A DNA stretch of 64,000 bases, from positions 434,001 to 498,000 of the forward strand of contig JAUPSS010000013.1 in the NCBI GenBank assembly GCA_040285825.1, read 5' to 3'. Every line of letters begins with the position of its first letter. The first letter of the stretch is position 1. The notes below the pieces were generated by a model. That model was not told where the DNA came from, made no database searches, and saw nothing but the letters and a program-made list of their open reading frames with translations. The stretch comes from Eukaryota sp. TZLM1-RC (lineage: Eukaryota > Metamonada: BaSk clade). This document shows, one piece after another, positions 1 to 10,590 of the stretch. A program made the position numbers and the translations under genes.

Positions 1-665
1 GTAGATGGGAAACTAGGAGTTGGATTAGGAGGATTGGGCGTATGAGGTGGTTCATCATCGCTCTCATCCCCTCTCCTGCTGTAGTTCTGATTAAGAGATC
101 CTCTGGAATCACTTTGAGGTTCCTCACTTGAGCTGATGTCAGAAGTAGGTGAGGAGGGAGTTTTACGTGAGGAGCCAGTCGTAGACTGTTGCTCTCCTTC
201 ACCTCCTTCACCTTCTGTACAAGCGTCAGATTTGGTACTTACAACAAACGCTTTGAATCTCCGTTGCTCGCTCGGAGTGAGAAAACTCTTCCTACAAGGA
301 AGGAGCTCCGAGGAGTTGTCGGGGTATGTGTATAGTTCTGACACATCAACAACGTGGTTACCTCTCTCCGTATAAGGGAGGTGACTTCTTTTCTGGGAGG
401 TGGGGCTCTCCTCAGTGTGAAGTTCACTCTCCTTATTGGGAAGGTGGCTTTCTTTCTGAGAGGCAATGCTCTTCTCAGCGGAAAGCTCACTCTCCTTTGG
501 AGGATTACTCTTCCCGAAGGAAGGATTACTCTCCGTAAGTGGAGGATTACTCACCGAGGGCGGTGGATTGTTCTCCTTCAAAGAAGGGACATTACTCTTC
601 CTCAGAGAGGAAGGAGAGTTATCATTGTGGCTATTCAAGCCATTAATTAATGATGCTCTATCCAT
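1..665 (-). CDS. Ser/Pro/Glu-rich ORF cut by left window edge (possible LTR-element gag)
   Basis: An open frame runs from an ATG at 665 down to base 1 without a stop (221 codons), so the C-terminus lies outside the window. The first 110 residues are low complexity with recurring SNPP and KES motifs. Then comes a more globular stretch with VVDVSELYTYPDNSSELLPC, followed by another acidic, Ser/Pro-rich tail. I recognise no domain. Composition resembles ORF1 of the gypsy element at 10.4-17.9 kb, and the start codon again sits just inside a possible short LTR. The gag reading is inference; a disordered host protein is the alternative. Confidence 0.5.
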   Translation of the reverse strand, partial: MDRASLINGLNSHNDNSPSSLRKSNVPSLKENNPPPSVSNPPLTESNPSFGKSNPPKESELSAEKSIASQKESHLPNKESELHTEESPTSQKRSHLPYTERGNHVVDVSELYTYPDNSSELLPCRKSFLTPSEQRRFKAFVVSTKSDACTEGEGGEGEQQSTTGSSRKTPSSPTSDISSSEEPQSDSRGSLNQNYSRRGDESDDEPPHTPNPPNPTPSFPS

Positions 666-784
666 ATATGATAACAAAGAATAAGGAATAATTTATTAGA
701 ATTTCACCGGCCCTTATAAAGGCCATCACTAGTGAACTATGTTATATAAATATAAATGTACTAGACTAATTGTCCACAGTACAA
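651..784 (-). repeat. candidate 5' LTR of a truncated element
   Basis: The stretch begins TGATGCTCTATCC and can end ...TGTCCACA, giving TG...CA ends. It holds a TAATTTATTA block and a TTATAAA box at the places where the proven LTR at 17737-17901 has similar motifs. The adjacent ORF starts about 14 nt inside it, as in that element. The partner LTR would lie left of the window, so this is unproven. From 785 to 1163 I see nothing recognisable. Confidence 0.3.
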
Positions 785-1163
785 CAAATATTCTTGTTCT
801 GATTACCTAATCAAGCTGGAGCCTTAATTTCGGTTAATCATTTTTACTCTCGGTTGCTAACGTTCCTCTCAATTTGTATTCCACGTTACGTCCATCCAAC
901 ATCTCCCTCTTTGATTTCACTGTTGTTCATGGTGACGAGGCAACTATTTTAGTCAGAGCATTTCTATTTTTGCGATGGAAGAATTGTTTCAAAAGTATAG
1001 CTTATTTTAGTAGAGAAATTCAGTATAACGAGAATTGTTTTTTCAGATGTTGTTGAGTTTATTAAAAATATAAATGCATTATGATGGTCTCAGAGCACCT
1101 TTCTTTATTTTACCTAAAATTTACCTAAAAGATAATATTTACTTAAATAAATAACAGATATGA

Positions 1164-1346
1164 AAATTTGAAACTGGAAGAATTTTCAATCGTGTTTACT
1201 GGCAAGACGGGATTGTATTTTCTATTTTTAAAGGAATGGAAAAACTAATTTTTAATTCACTCTCTTCTTTTGGGAAATTTTCTGAATCTTTGGCAATTAA
1301 TTGTTTTGATGTAGGGGAGGCAGGTTTTGAGGTTGTGGAGTTTTAA
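1164..1346 (+). mobile_element. LINE 3' fragment (C-terminal tail only)
   Basis: A 61-codon open stretch ending in TAA reads like the extreme C-terminus of the RT-endonuclease at 49-51.8 kb. YWQDGIVFSIFKGMEK here matches FWQNRIVFSIFKGMLK there, followed by a similar Gly/Asp-rich ending. There is no start codon and no RT, so this is a 5'-truncated relic. The following bases resemble those at 26.2 kb, which suggests a shared 3' end. Confidence 0.65.
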
Positions 1347-2052
1347 TTGTGTATTTTATGTTTTCATATTTCTTATTAAATGAATAAAAATTTCTAGAAA
1401 AAGCAGATATGAAAATCACTTTAAAATACAAGAAGCTATTTGAATCGAGAATTTTTGATTTTGTTCAGTAACCTTAATAACAGGATAACCAAATAAAACT
1501 CATAAAAAGAACATACTATTATTCTATTATTTTACTGATTTTTCACAAACATTCACCTGATGTATGTTGTTCCTTTTTGTACATCAAGTCTATCTACACC
1601 TGAAAATAGTGTAAAGATCTACATTATGAATGTTTAGAAATTTCACCGTGTATACAATTAATTTCAGCCATATAATTACAAAATACATACCATTAAAAAA
1701 CATAAATTCCACTTTTTTCAGCTGCAAAAATTGTTCATTTCATCAATATTTCGAAAATATACAAAGGTAAACGTGTTTTCTAAGGTATTCGTGCATAGTT
1801 GGTGATTATTATATCTATAAAGTAAGAAATCGAATGTTTAAGACATGTTGGTACAAGGACAAAAGTGAAGAATTGTATAAGGTTGAGAGGAAGGATTGGA
1901 GGAATAAGTAGTGAGGAGAACGAGTATTGGACAATTATGCATCTAAAAAACAACACCACTTGATAATTAAAGAATTTATATTAAAAATGCAAAAAGACTA
2001 TTATAATTTACAACATAATAAAATAAAACTTACCCAAACAACACTAAAACCT
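1347..2052. other. intergenic, nothing recognised
   Basis: AT-rich sequence with runs of A and T and no convincing frame on either strand. It is the 3' flank of the phosphate permease gene, and several AATAAA-like hexamers near 1970-2030 could serve its polyadenylation. Confidence 0.4.
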
Positions 2053-3807
2053 CTACAAACCAAACTTCAATCCACGGTAAATTAAAGCAGATGTAACACT
2101 AGCGACAGGAAGAGTCAGCAACCAGGAGTAAATAATACCCCTGACCATCTTCCAGTTGATCTGCGTTTTTCTAGCAATTGCCTGGAATAAGTGGTAATAA
2201 ACAATAACAAACTTGCCCAATAACAGAACCAATTAGGATATGAGATGTAGAGATAGGAAGACCCAGAGCACTACCAATCAGGACAGTTGTGGCCGCAGAG
2301 ATCTGAATAACAGCACCATTTAGAGCAGTAATCTTAGTAAGATTCTTGCCAATAGTTTGGATAACCCGTTGTCCCAAAAGAGCGAGACCTATGGTAAGAC
2401 TAACAGCTCCGAGGGCAAGGGCAGCAGGGGGTACTTCAGCTTCTCCATCCACAGAATGGGTGTTGAAGGTTAGCAAGATGGATGCATAAGGTCCGATTGA
2501 ATTGGCTTAAATTAGGAATTATTTCTCAAACAACAACTTACCTCTGTGATAAACGGGTAAAAAACTGTTACATACATGTCATTGGACCCATGAGCTGTGG
2601 CTAAGAATGCACAAGATAACACCATCAGGGGAGAGAACAAGCGATCTGCCCCCTTCCTTTGTAGCTTCTTGTACAGATTCTTCTGGAGTTCTTCATCAAC
2701 GGGTTCTGCATCTACGGTATTAGTGTCTTCTTCACGTTGATCATCAACTTCCTTTTCCTCTCCACTTACATCTACATCTTCCATGGGAGGAAGCGACAAA
2801 CGTCTGGGAATAACACCTACATCTTCCTCACTCTCTTTTTCTGCTTCTACCTCCACAACAACATCGTCATTCGACACCTCATCTATCTCTGGAGCTACTT
2901 TGATGGCGGACATGTCCATTGAGACATTGGATCGAATCATATCGATACTCAGCAGCGAGCGATGCTTATTGATAATCTCCTCTGGAATGGTGGTTCTCAT
3001 GCGAGGACGGAAGAAAAACATATGAACAATGTATGCAATCAATCCGACTACTAGTGATATTAGCACAGACTCTAGCATCGTTAAATCCACAATGTTGTCT
3101 AATCCCTTGCTGACAAAGAAGAGAGAAAAGATGAACAGCGAAGTGCCAAAGAAGAATGGCATTACCTTTATGGTTTTTGCTATGGGGTTTTCAGTATCAA
3201 AACATAACTTTGTGGTAATCTTGAAGAGAATAAATGCAATCAGTCCACCTAGGCAAGGAGAAATCACCCAACTAGCAGCTATTTGACCTACACTAGCCCA
3301 TACCACGCTACTCCACCCTTGTGAGATGATGGCGAACCCTACGACGGCTCCGACGATGGAATGTGTGGTTGAGACCGGAAGAGAGAACAGAGTAGCAGTG
3401 ATGAGCCAGATAAACCCTGAGGCCATCGCAGAAAACATTCCTGCCATGAAATCAATAGGCACGGAAAAGTATTTAACGTCGGTAATGCCTGAAGAGACAG
3501 TGGAAACAACGTTTGAACCAAGGAAGAAGGCACCGAGAAACTCAAAGACGAAGGCGAGAACCTGTGGTTAATAAAAGTATTACGTACGATTCCTTGCTTC
3601 ATTGTTATCACACCCGATCCTATACTTGTTCCAACACTATTAGCAACATCATTGGCACCGATAGCGGCTGTGATAAAGGAAGAAAAGAGGAAAAATACCA
3701 GAAAATAGAGCGCAAACAAGTGTACCAACTACAACGAAGACATTACCAGTGAAAAGGGTAGATGAGAGGCCATTGACACACTCGTCGATGGGAATGAGAG
3801 ATGGCAT
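2053..3807 (-). CDS. PiT-family (PHO-4) phosphate permease, six exons including a 2-nt micro-exon
   Basis: This is a sodium- or proton-coupled inorganic phosphate transporter of the plasma or organelle membrane. Both PiT signature repeats are present: GANDVANSVGTSIGSG near the N-terminus and AHGSND...NSIGPYAS in the second half. They are separated by an acidic cytoplasmic loop. I infer five introns: 3668-3698 (31 nt), 3562-3587 (26), 2544-2575 (32), 2506-2541 (36) and 2182-2212 (31). Removing them leaves 1599 nt, exactly 533 codons, and restores conserved residues at every junction. Two introns flank a 2-nt exon at 2542-2543, which is needed to read D-I-A-N-S in the second signature. The start is the ATG at 3807 and the stop is TAG. 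The family is certain; the micro-exon needs RNA evidence. Confidence 0.92.
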
Positions 3808-4362
3808 GATCGATTCTGGGGGTCTTTTGATTTGAAATTTGATGCTTTTGCTTATGTTGAATGCATGTTCGCTCCTTCATTCTTGCTCCTTCATTCTTGT
3901 ACTTAAGGTATATTCAATAAATAATGCAAGTTAATCTGTCTTGACTGATCCTGTAATTGTTTTTAATCTATGCCAATTGCTCAGTGTGCATTGTTAAACA
4001 TATTTAATCATAATTGAAATATAATATATTTAGTCTAACTAAAGAGAAATATGTCGATCTTAAAAATCTGAGAGAATTAATTCCTCCCCAAACCAAATTG
4101 TTAAATGTGAGAAACTAATAAACAAACATTCAGATCGGTTAATGAGTTCAAACCAACTAATTACCAATAATTAAATAGCCCTAAATACACACCAACAATG
4201 CCTAAGTTGCAGAAAGATAGTAGCAGATGTGTCACGTCAGCAGATGTGGTATGAGTTGCAATCAAAATTGAAATCAATCAATTTGATTTAGAAAGGATTT
4301 CACTGATCAGATGCCGGTTTCCCTACTGACTACATCATTCTCACTTCCTCGCTTCATTTCCC
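3808..4362. promoter_or_regulatory. divergent intergenic region
   Basis: The permease (minus) and the HPt gene (plus) start 555 bp apart, head to head, so this AT-rich stretch must hold both promoters. I see no clear shared motif. A short direct repeat, CTCCTTCATTCTTG, occurs twice near 3871-3898. Confidence 0.4.
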
Positions 4363-4762
4363 ATGTCGGAATACGAAGAATTACCCCTTACCAGTGATAT
4401 GATGATTGATCAACTAAAAGAGATGGAGTCAATGGAAGAAGGCTTTGTGGATTCGTTACTTCAAATGTTTCAGGATGACTACAATGAGAAAATCGTCTCT
4501 ATGGAAAAGGCACTGTTTGTCATTTGAGTTATCTCACTTCAGTGAATCCAACTCTCTCACTTCCTTTGCTGAAAACGCACATAGTCTTAAGGGTTCTGCT
4601 GGAAACCTTGGCATGGAACGATTAGCCAAAGTGTTTGCTACGTTACAAACTGCAGGTTTTAACAATGATATGGATACATGTAAGGTTAATTTTCCAATAG
4701 CAAAGGACCTTGTGGGACCATCTATGGAGGGTGTACGTTCGAGAATAGCTTCTGGTGACTAA
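4363..4762 (+). CDS. histidine-containing phosphotransfer (HPt) protein
   Basis: A small phosphorelay protein that carries phosphate on a histidine between a hybrid sensor kinase and a response regulator. Translation starts at ATG 4363 (MSEYEELPLTSDMM). One 28-nt intron at 4515-4542 (GTTTGT...CTTCAG) is removed, giving 372 nt and a 123-residue protein. The active-site segment AHSLKGSAGNLG around residue 65 is the classic HPt motif, with His followed by LKG. The rest is helical, as expected of a four-helix bundle. No kinase or receiver domain lies nearby. Confidence is high for the family; the partner proteins are unknown. Confidence 0.88.
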
Positions 4763-5416
4763 TTTTGGAAATCTGCAATATGTAACTTTGCCTACCTAGT
4801 GATAAAGTCTTTATTCTATTTTTATTTACAACTAGCATTTTGCATCTGATACCATGTAAGGATAACCAACAATTAATTCATTGTCTATATTTTATTATCT
4901 GGCCATGTGAATTCACATCAAGAGAATTTTATTTTTGCTCTATTTTGTAATTCTTTCCGAAACTTCACATAGTTGAACCTGTATTCAAAATGATTGTCTT
5001 CAAACGCTGCACGTTTATCAACTATACTTATCAATGATTTGATAAACCAATCAATGTCCATATTATCAACCGTTTGATGTTCCGCTGTTTCTATATGACG
5101 GCTTTAGCTAGAAACACTTTAAGATATTTATTGTGGCAAATCACTCGTAGTGTTTACATGACGTCGTCATAGATTTAAAATGTGGTAGTAATTATTATTA
5201 GAAAAAAACTCCTGTTCTTCTTGATTATTATGCTCCTGAGGCCAAGAAATAGGCTTGGATCCCAAACAAGCAGTTTTTTTGCAGTTTTTTCTCCACATTT
5301 TATTTAAGCCGTACAGCTATCTTTGAAGCAGTTTGAGTAATAATATGGATTTTTCATCAATTTTTGAAATAAAGGAGCTAGTTTTAAAAAAATGCCGCTT
5401 TTGAAAAATTATGACT
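4763..5416. other. convergent intergenic region
   Basis: The HPt gene and the RING-CH gene both end here. AT-rich with T and A runs (5275-5290, 5385-5410) and no open frame of note. Confidence 0.4.
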
Positions 5417-5875
5417 TCACTTATCATTCATGTTGTACCAGGCAATTCTTTTGACTGATTTAACGCACTGGTATACGCACTGAGTCAAGATTGTGATCCA
5501 TACGAAAATCTGGATGAGACATGCAAAACGATGGATAAATGGAAAGGCCTTCAAAAATGGTTTGATGAAGTCACTCCTTGGTTTGACAGCCAGTTTCATG
5601 AAGAACAAGACCATGATCAGAGCTGGTGTCAAAACCGTTATTGCCAGTAATGATTCCAATACAAACCAACTTTCTGTTGGAATTTTCCATTTCCAGAATG
5701 GTTTTGTCTTGAAGTTAAACCTTGTCTTGCAGATTTCACAAATGGGACTTTGCCTTTGCCAAATCCATTTTCGCAAACATTCTGTGTGAATGTATTGTAC
5801 TGATCCATTACAATGGCAATACTGCTCCAATGAGGAGGCAGCTTCGTGGTCGAAACATATGCGACATTCTGTCAT
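5417..5875 (-). CDS. RING-CH (MARCH-type) membrane E3 ubiquitin ligase
   Basis: A 152-residue intronless ORF. Residues 4-50 form a C4HC3 RING-CH finger: CRIC, then CHC, H-x2-CL-x2-W and finally CEIC. The tryptophan and the CHCNGS segment are typical of MARCH and Doa10-like ligases. Two hydrophobic segments follow, about residues 70-92 and 110-132, so the finger should face the cytosol from an internal membrane. Known relatives ubiquitinate membrane proteins; the substrate here is unknown. The start is the ATG directly before the first zinc ligands, and there is no room for a longer N-terminal domain. Confidence 0.88.
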   Translation of the reverse strand: MTECRICFDHEAASSLEQYCHCNGSVQYIHTECLRKWIWQRQSPICEICKTRFNFKTKPFWKWKIPTESWFVLESLLAITVLTPALIMVLFFMKLAVKPRSDFIKPFLKAFPFIHRFACLIQIFVWITILTQCVYQCVKSVKRIAWYNMNDK

Positions 5876-7486
5876 GATGGGAGAATAATTTGTTATTGTA
5901 ACTACTAAGAAATGTTAAACTCAGGTTAGTATATTGCGAGCTTTCATGCGAAGGTTGGTAATGAGTTAGTTGCTGTTTTTTCACTATTTTTAAAAGGAAC
6001 AAAACAGAAGTTTATGTACTGAATATAAGAAATCAACAAAATAAAAGAAAAGCTTATTACATGATGACGTGATAACCTTCCCAAAGAGGCGAGTCACGTT
6101 TAGCTACTGCTAACAGAGTTGGTTGCTGTTTTTTCCCTATTTTCAACAGTAACTATGACGTTTAAATGAATATTACGAAATCATAAGACAACTCCTCCGA
6201 AATAACAATGGAAGTCTAAAAAGTATTTGTACAAGACATATGGTGTGATCGGTTTGGAATTTGTTGATCATTTTGAGGAAAACACTGAATTTAAATGTGT
6301 CTGGGCAAATTATCCAATTCTGTTTGTAGTTGATTCAAATAAAAATTGGACTTACTATGTCCTATTGAATAGGTCAACATCACTTGGAAATCACTTGGAA
6401 ATCACATATTCAAGATCGAAATTGTTTCCATTTAAAAAACTGCTGCTTGACACAAAAATGGTGATTTTGTGAAACCAATTCCACCCAGATCAACAGAACA
6501 AAATAGATGACTTCGAATTAAAGATTTATTTACCTTCCAATAAACAACAAGGCATATAAAACATGTAAATTTTTAAAAGAAAATATTTAATGTGTTTTTC
6601 AATGTCACATTCCGCAATAGATCTCTAGATTCTTGTCAATATTCTCCAATAAAATGTTCAATTGGGAATAAATTTCAAAAAGCCAACATTAAGAAACTTA
6701 CAGCATACAAGAAACGCTTGTTGGTCTTAATTAATGAATGGAATTGGCTCCTTTGGACTGAAATAGAATAACGTCATGTTAAGTCAACTTTATGTCTTGT
6801 ACTTTAATTCATATGCATGTCATAAATCAGCAGTTTCTAGGGCAAAAAACACTTGCGAAAGACTCTGGAGTGAAAGAGGTACATACTGAAATCTGTCAGC
6901 ATTCCAAGCTCCACAAATCAAATGCCGACAAATCAGGTCTGGTAAACCACCAACCCAATAGAAGTTTGTTTAGCTTTTCTGTAAATTCATCAGCAATTAA
7001 TCAACTGTTGTCGTTGTCTGTTCCCAATCTACAGTATACAAGGTACAGACGCTGCATTACAGCACATGCAATAAAATATATTTGCTCATATTGCTACGTT
7101 TCTTTGCAAACGTTCACCAATAATTCATGTAGTGGAAAAAAGCTGATCAATATGAAATGAAAACATTTGTGTTCTTACACCAGGTAGAATATAATTAGGC
7201 CAAATAACTGATTGAACCCCCATAGACTATGGGCTATAGATAATATGAAAGTGTATAAAGTGTGAAAATTTGCGTTTGACTGAAGGGTTCTGAAACTTTT
7301 CAATTTTCAATGATTCAAATAGTAGAATTCATTATTAAACTTTTAATTTATTGAATTTTGTTCTAATCAACGTTGGTAATTTGAGATCCTTTTTTGAATT
7401 GTAATCAGGTACAAGTTGGAAGATTCACCTAAAATATAAACAAATTTATCAAAAAAAATAAAACAAAATAAACTGCAAAAATAATG
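5876..7486. other. 1.6-kb intergenic region
   Basis: Short frames at 6227-6472 and 6792-7160 (plus) lack ATG starts or recognisable domains, so I do not call them genes. A partial direct repeat (GTTGCTGTTTTTTC...CTATTTT) occurs at about 5960 and 6120. The 3' end may serve transcripts of the ABC transporter gene. Confidence 0.4.
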
Positions 7487-10086
7487 CTAGTTTGTGACAT
7501 TGAAGAAGACTTCCTCAAGACTGGAATTTGAAACTGCAGAATCAGCAGAAATTCCCTCTGCAGCGACAATCTGAGTTGCTTCAAAAACTGTAGATAACTT
7601 AGCTGAACTTGTTGGAACAACAAAGTGCAAATGGAGTCCCAACTCATAGACTTTGGATGCTTCAGGTAAGAGTTCAGCAATGCGAGATTTTAACAAATCA
7701 ACCTTGTCCTGATTTGCAACAAACACAACCTTATAACCAGAACCGTACTTGCTCTTTAAACTTAATGGAGTTCCACAAGCAGCAATACGACCGTCCTTCA
7801 TAATGATGACACGGTCTGAGAGTTCATTAATCTCTTCAAAAGAATGTGAAGTGAGAATAATGGTCTTATTGGACTTTTGCTTCTTGATGGCAGACCAAAT
7901 GTTGGAAGCGGTAGAAACATCTACACCAGTTGTAGCTTCATCAAGCATGGCTACACGATTCTTATAACCAAGCTGAGATAAGTGAGGAGAATAGAGATAC
8001 ATACCAAAGCAATAGCGAGTGAGAGTCTTCTTCGCATTCCACCACTGTACTGTCCAGCTAGCTTATCTCCTGCTGAAGTTAAACCTACGCTGTCCAGAGC
8101 CTTATCAACAATGTTCTCAATTTCGTCGGGATGATACCCCTTGATGCGAGCATAGAATCGAAGATGATTACGGCCACTAATCACGTTCCATACACAATCA
8201 TGTTGGGGACATACACCTAGGAGTTTGTAAATATCATGCATGGAATCACGAATGCAGGAACCACGGATATAAGCATTACCTGCAGTAGGATCAAACAGTC
8301 CACACAAAGCACTAACCATTGTTGTCTAGGGTAAGAAGTTAATATAGTGAGAGACAAACCTTGCCTGCGCCATTAGAACCAGCTATTCCGACTAACTAAA
8401 ATAAGATGGAAAGAAAACAACAAACTTCACCAGACTTGCAGGTAAATGAAACTCCCTTGAGAGCTTCTTCTTTGGCTCCAGTATAAGTGTGTCTCATGTT
8501 TTGGACTTTGACAGGGAAGGGTTCCACACTGAAAGCGGCACTTGCTTCAGCATCAACCTCATCATTACCACTGAGAAGAGGTGTATTATCTGTATATTTG
8601 TGTCCTGTTTTCTTATAGAATGACGGTTTCAAGAAGAAAATCCAATCGTGATATGCTCCATACTTATTGGTAAGTGTAAATTCAAAATAAACAGCAATCA
8701 AATGAATAACAAACGTAGAGATTATAATACGCAACAACAGCTGCCCAAACATCATTTCACTGTCCCATAAAGAACTTAATGTAAGATCTTGCTTATCAGC
8801 AGTATAAAAAGATAACAATTCGAATAACTTAACTAAAGCAAAAGAAGGAATCCACGTGATACCATGCATACGGTCTGTTTCGGGGTTGAACACGTGTATG
8901 AGCCCTAAACCAATATCTGTGACAAAATATGCTACGAATATCATTGCAAATGTACACCACTTGGATTTTTTAAAGAATGTGGAAAACATTAAACACATCG
9001 CCAAACAACAATGTCCCTATGATAAGATCAAAGATTAAATATTAATACCCAAATGAAAATGACACCAATCCACCATGCAATAGTAGTGGAGACGAAGGTG
9101 GGAAAGTCAAGCAAACGCCCAAACACAACCAAAACAGCACAAACTGCAGAATAAACAATGAAATTCCAGGTATAATTAACCGAGTGATAGACAGATTTCT
9201 TCAACCCCATCATAATCATCATGTCTAATAGCTTGTTTTCCTTTTCAAAAACAAGAGGCGTTACCAACAAGGCTAGAGGTAAATGTAGTGTGAATGCGGT
9301 GATAAACCCGATTAAAAATCCACGCACATCCAAAGAAATGACAATTTCTTTGTGTGGAAACTCTCTTAGTGTAGAAACAATTCTGTAAAGCAGGCCATCA
9401 TCACGAGGAGAGGGCATTATGGCATTGAGGTAAGCAGTGTGGAGATCATTTACCATAGCGATACGACCATAAGAACCAACCTCACGGAGACGTCTGTTGG
9501 TATGATTGTACATAACGGTAAGTCCGAATTCAAAATCACCTGCAGTTTTTGAGAGGTGTGAAACGTGGCCCTGAACGGGGAACGAGCGCTGTTTGAACCA
9601 ATTATCGTAAACGTATTGCTCAATATCTTCTGTGTTTTCAAATGTAGGGAAACGAATAGGGATTCCGCCAATGTCATCGTCTATGTGGGGGACACCGCAG
9701 AGAAAACCATCGCATGGAGCGGGAGCGGGAGGGAGTAAACCCAAGTCGAAATCAGAGCTAGATATGGGAATACTTTCAGGGAGAGAGGGGTTCTCCCAGT
9801 CAATGGTCATGGCTGTGAGCATGGCGAGATCCCATTGGGTTGCGTTAGGAGAGAGGTTTTCAGGGATAACAGTATTGACAGCGTCAATTGTTGATACTAA
9901 ATGGTTGAGAAGAACAATGAGTAGTAACATGGCTAAAGGTGTGAGAACAGAACAGAGATTAAGGCCCACAGCACGACGTTGTACATGATAGTTCTTAGCC
10001 CATAGAGCACGCCATTGTTGGCTGAACGATACAGATGACTTCTGCTCCTCCGCTTCGTTGAGCAAATTGGAATTCAAATCAGCCAT
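7487..10086 (-). CDS. half-size ABC transporter, subfamily A (copy 1)
   Basis: An 823-residue protein with one membrane domain followed by one ATPase domain, probably a lipid transporter acting as a dimer. After the ATG at 10086 come a first membrane helix (about 40-60), a large extracytosolic loop, then five more helices. The nucleotide-binding domain has Walker A GSNGAGKTT, signature YSGGMRRRL, Walker B VAMLDEATTG and the H-loop TSHSFEE. Four short introns are inferred: 9017-9048, 8396-8425, 8326-8359 and 7973-8004 (32, 30, 34 and 32 nt). One splits Walker A between Lys and Thr. Spliced length is 2472 nt, an exact codon multiple. A paralogue in opposite orientation lies at 20.4-23.1 kb. Confidence 0.92.
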
Positions 10087-10425
10087 TCTTACAGATAATG
10101 TCTAGAACAAGGGTGTAAGCGGTCGCTGACCAATGTTGAATGACTTTAAATGAGAAATATTGAAATTGTGTTTTGATGTCTTGTATTAAACTTGCTACAG
10201 ACACTCCCCCTCCCACTATCCCTATTTTGCTTCTCCCCGATCCAAGGTGGCATAGATGGATTCATAAGATTTAAACAAATTTGGATAATATCAGGGGTAA
10301 TGGCATAATGTTCTCTGAGTAAAACTCAATAGGGAAATAAAGAACATATTCAAAGGGAAATAACAAGGTAATTCAGAGAGGTTAGCAAGAATGAGTTTGT
10401 ATTCGGATGCGTATTTCTTCACTTT
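10087..10425. promoter_or_regulatory. 5' flank of ABC transporter copy 1
   Basis: About 340 bp between the transporter start codon and the gypsy insertion, so the element landed in its upstream region. A C-rich stretch (CACTCCCCCTCCCACTATCC) at about 10202 stands out in AT-rich DNA. No defined motif. Confidence 0.35.
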
Positions 10426-10590
10426 TGATGATCTGCGGGTGTTATGACGGGACATGACCTTATATGAAAAGTAGAGTAATTTATTACAAGGGAATGAGGA
10501 TTTCCCTTAACTTAAGCGCATGGGCGCAATAATACTATAACTATCAATAAACTATCAATAAACTATTATAAATATTATCCAAGGCTAACA
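10426..10590 (-). repeat. 3' LTR, containing the pol stop codon
   Basis: Identical base for base to 17737-17901. On the minus strand its first bases, TGTTAGCCTTGGATAA, encode the last pol residues and the stop at 10575. It also carries a tandem ACTATCAATAA repeat near 10540. Confidence 0.97.

Noticed and set aside
6227-7160. Plus-strand frames of 81 and 122 codons
   Set aside because: The first has no ATG and the second has no domain, conserved look or supporting context.
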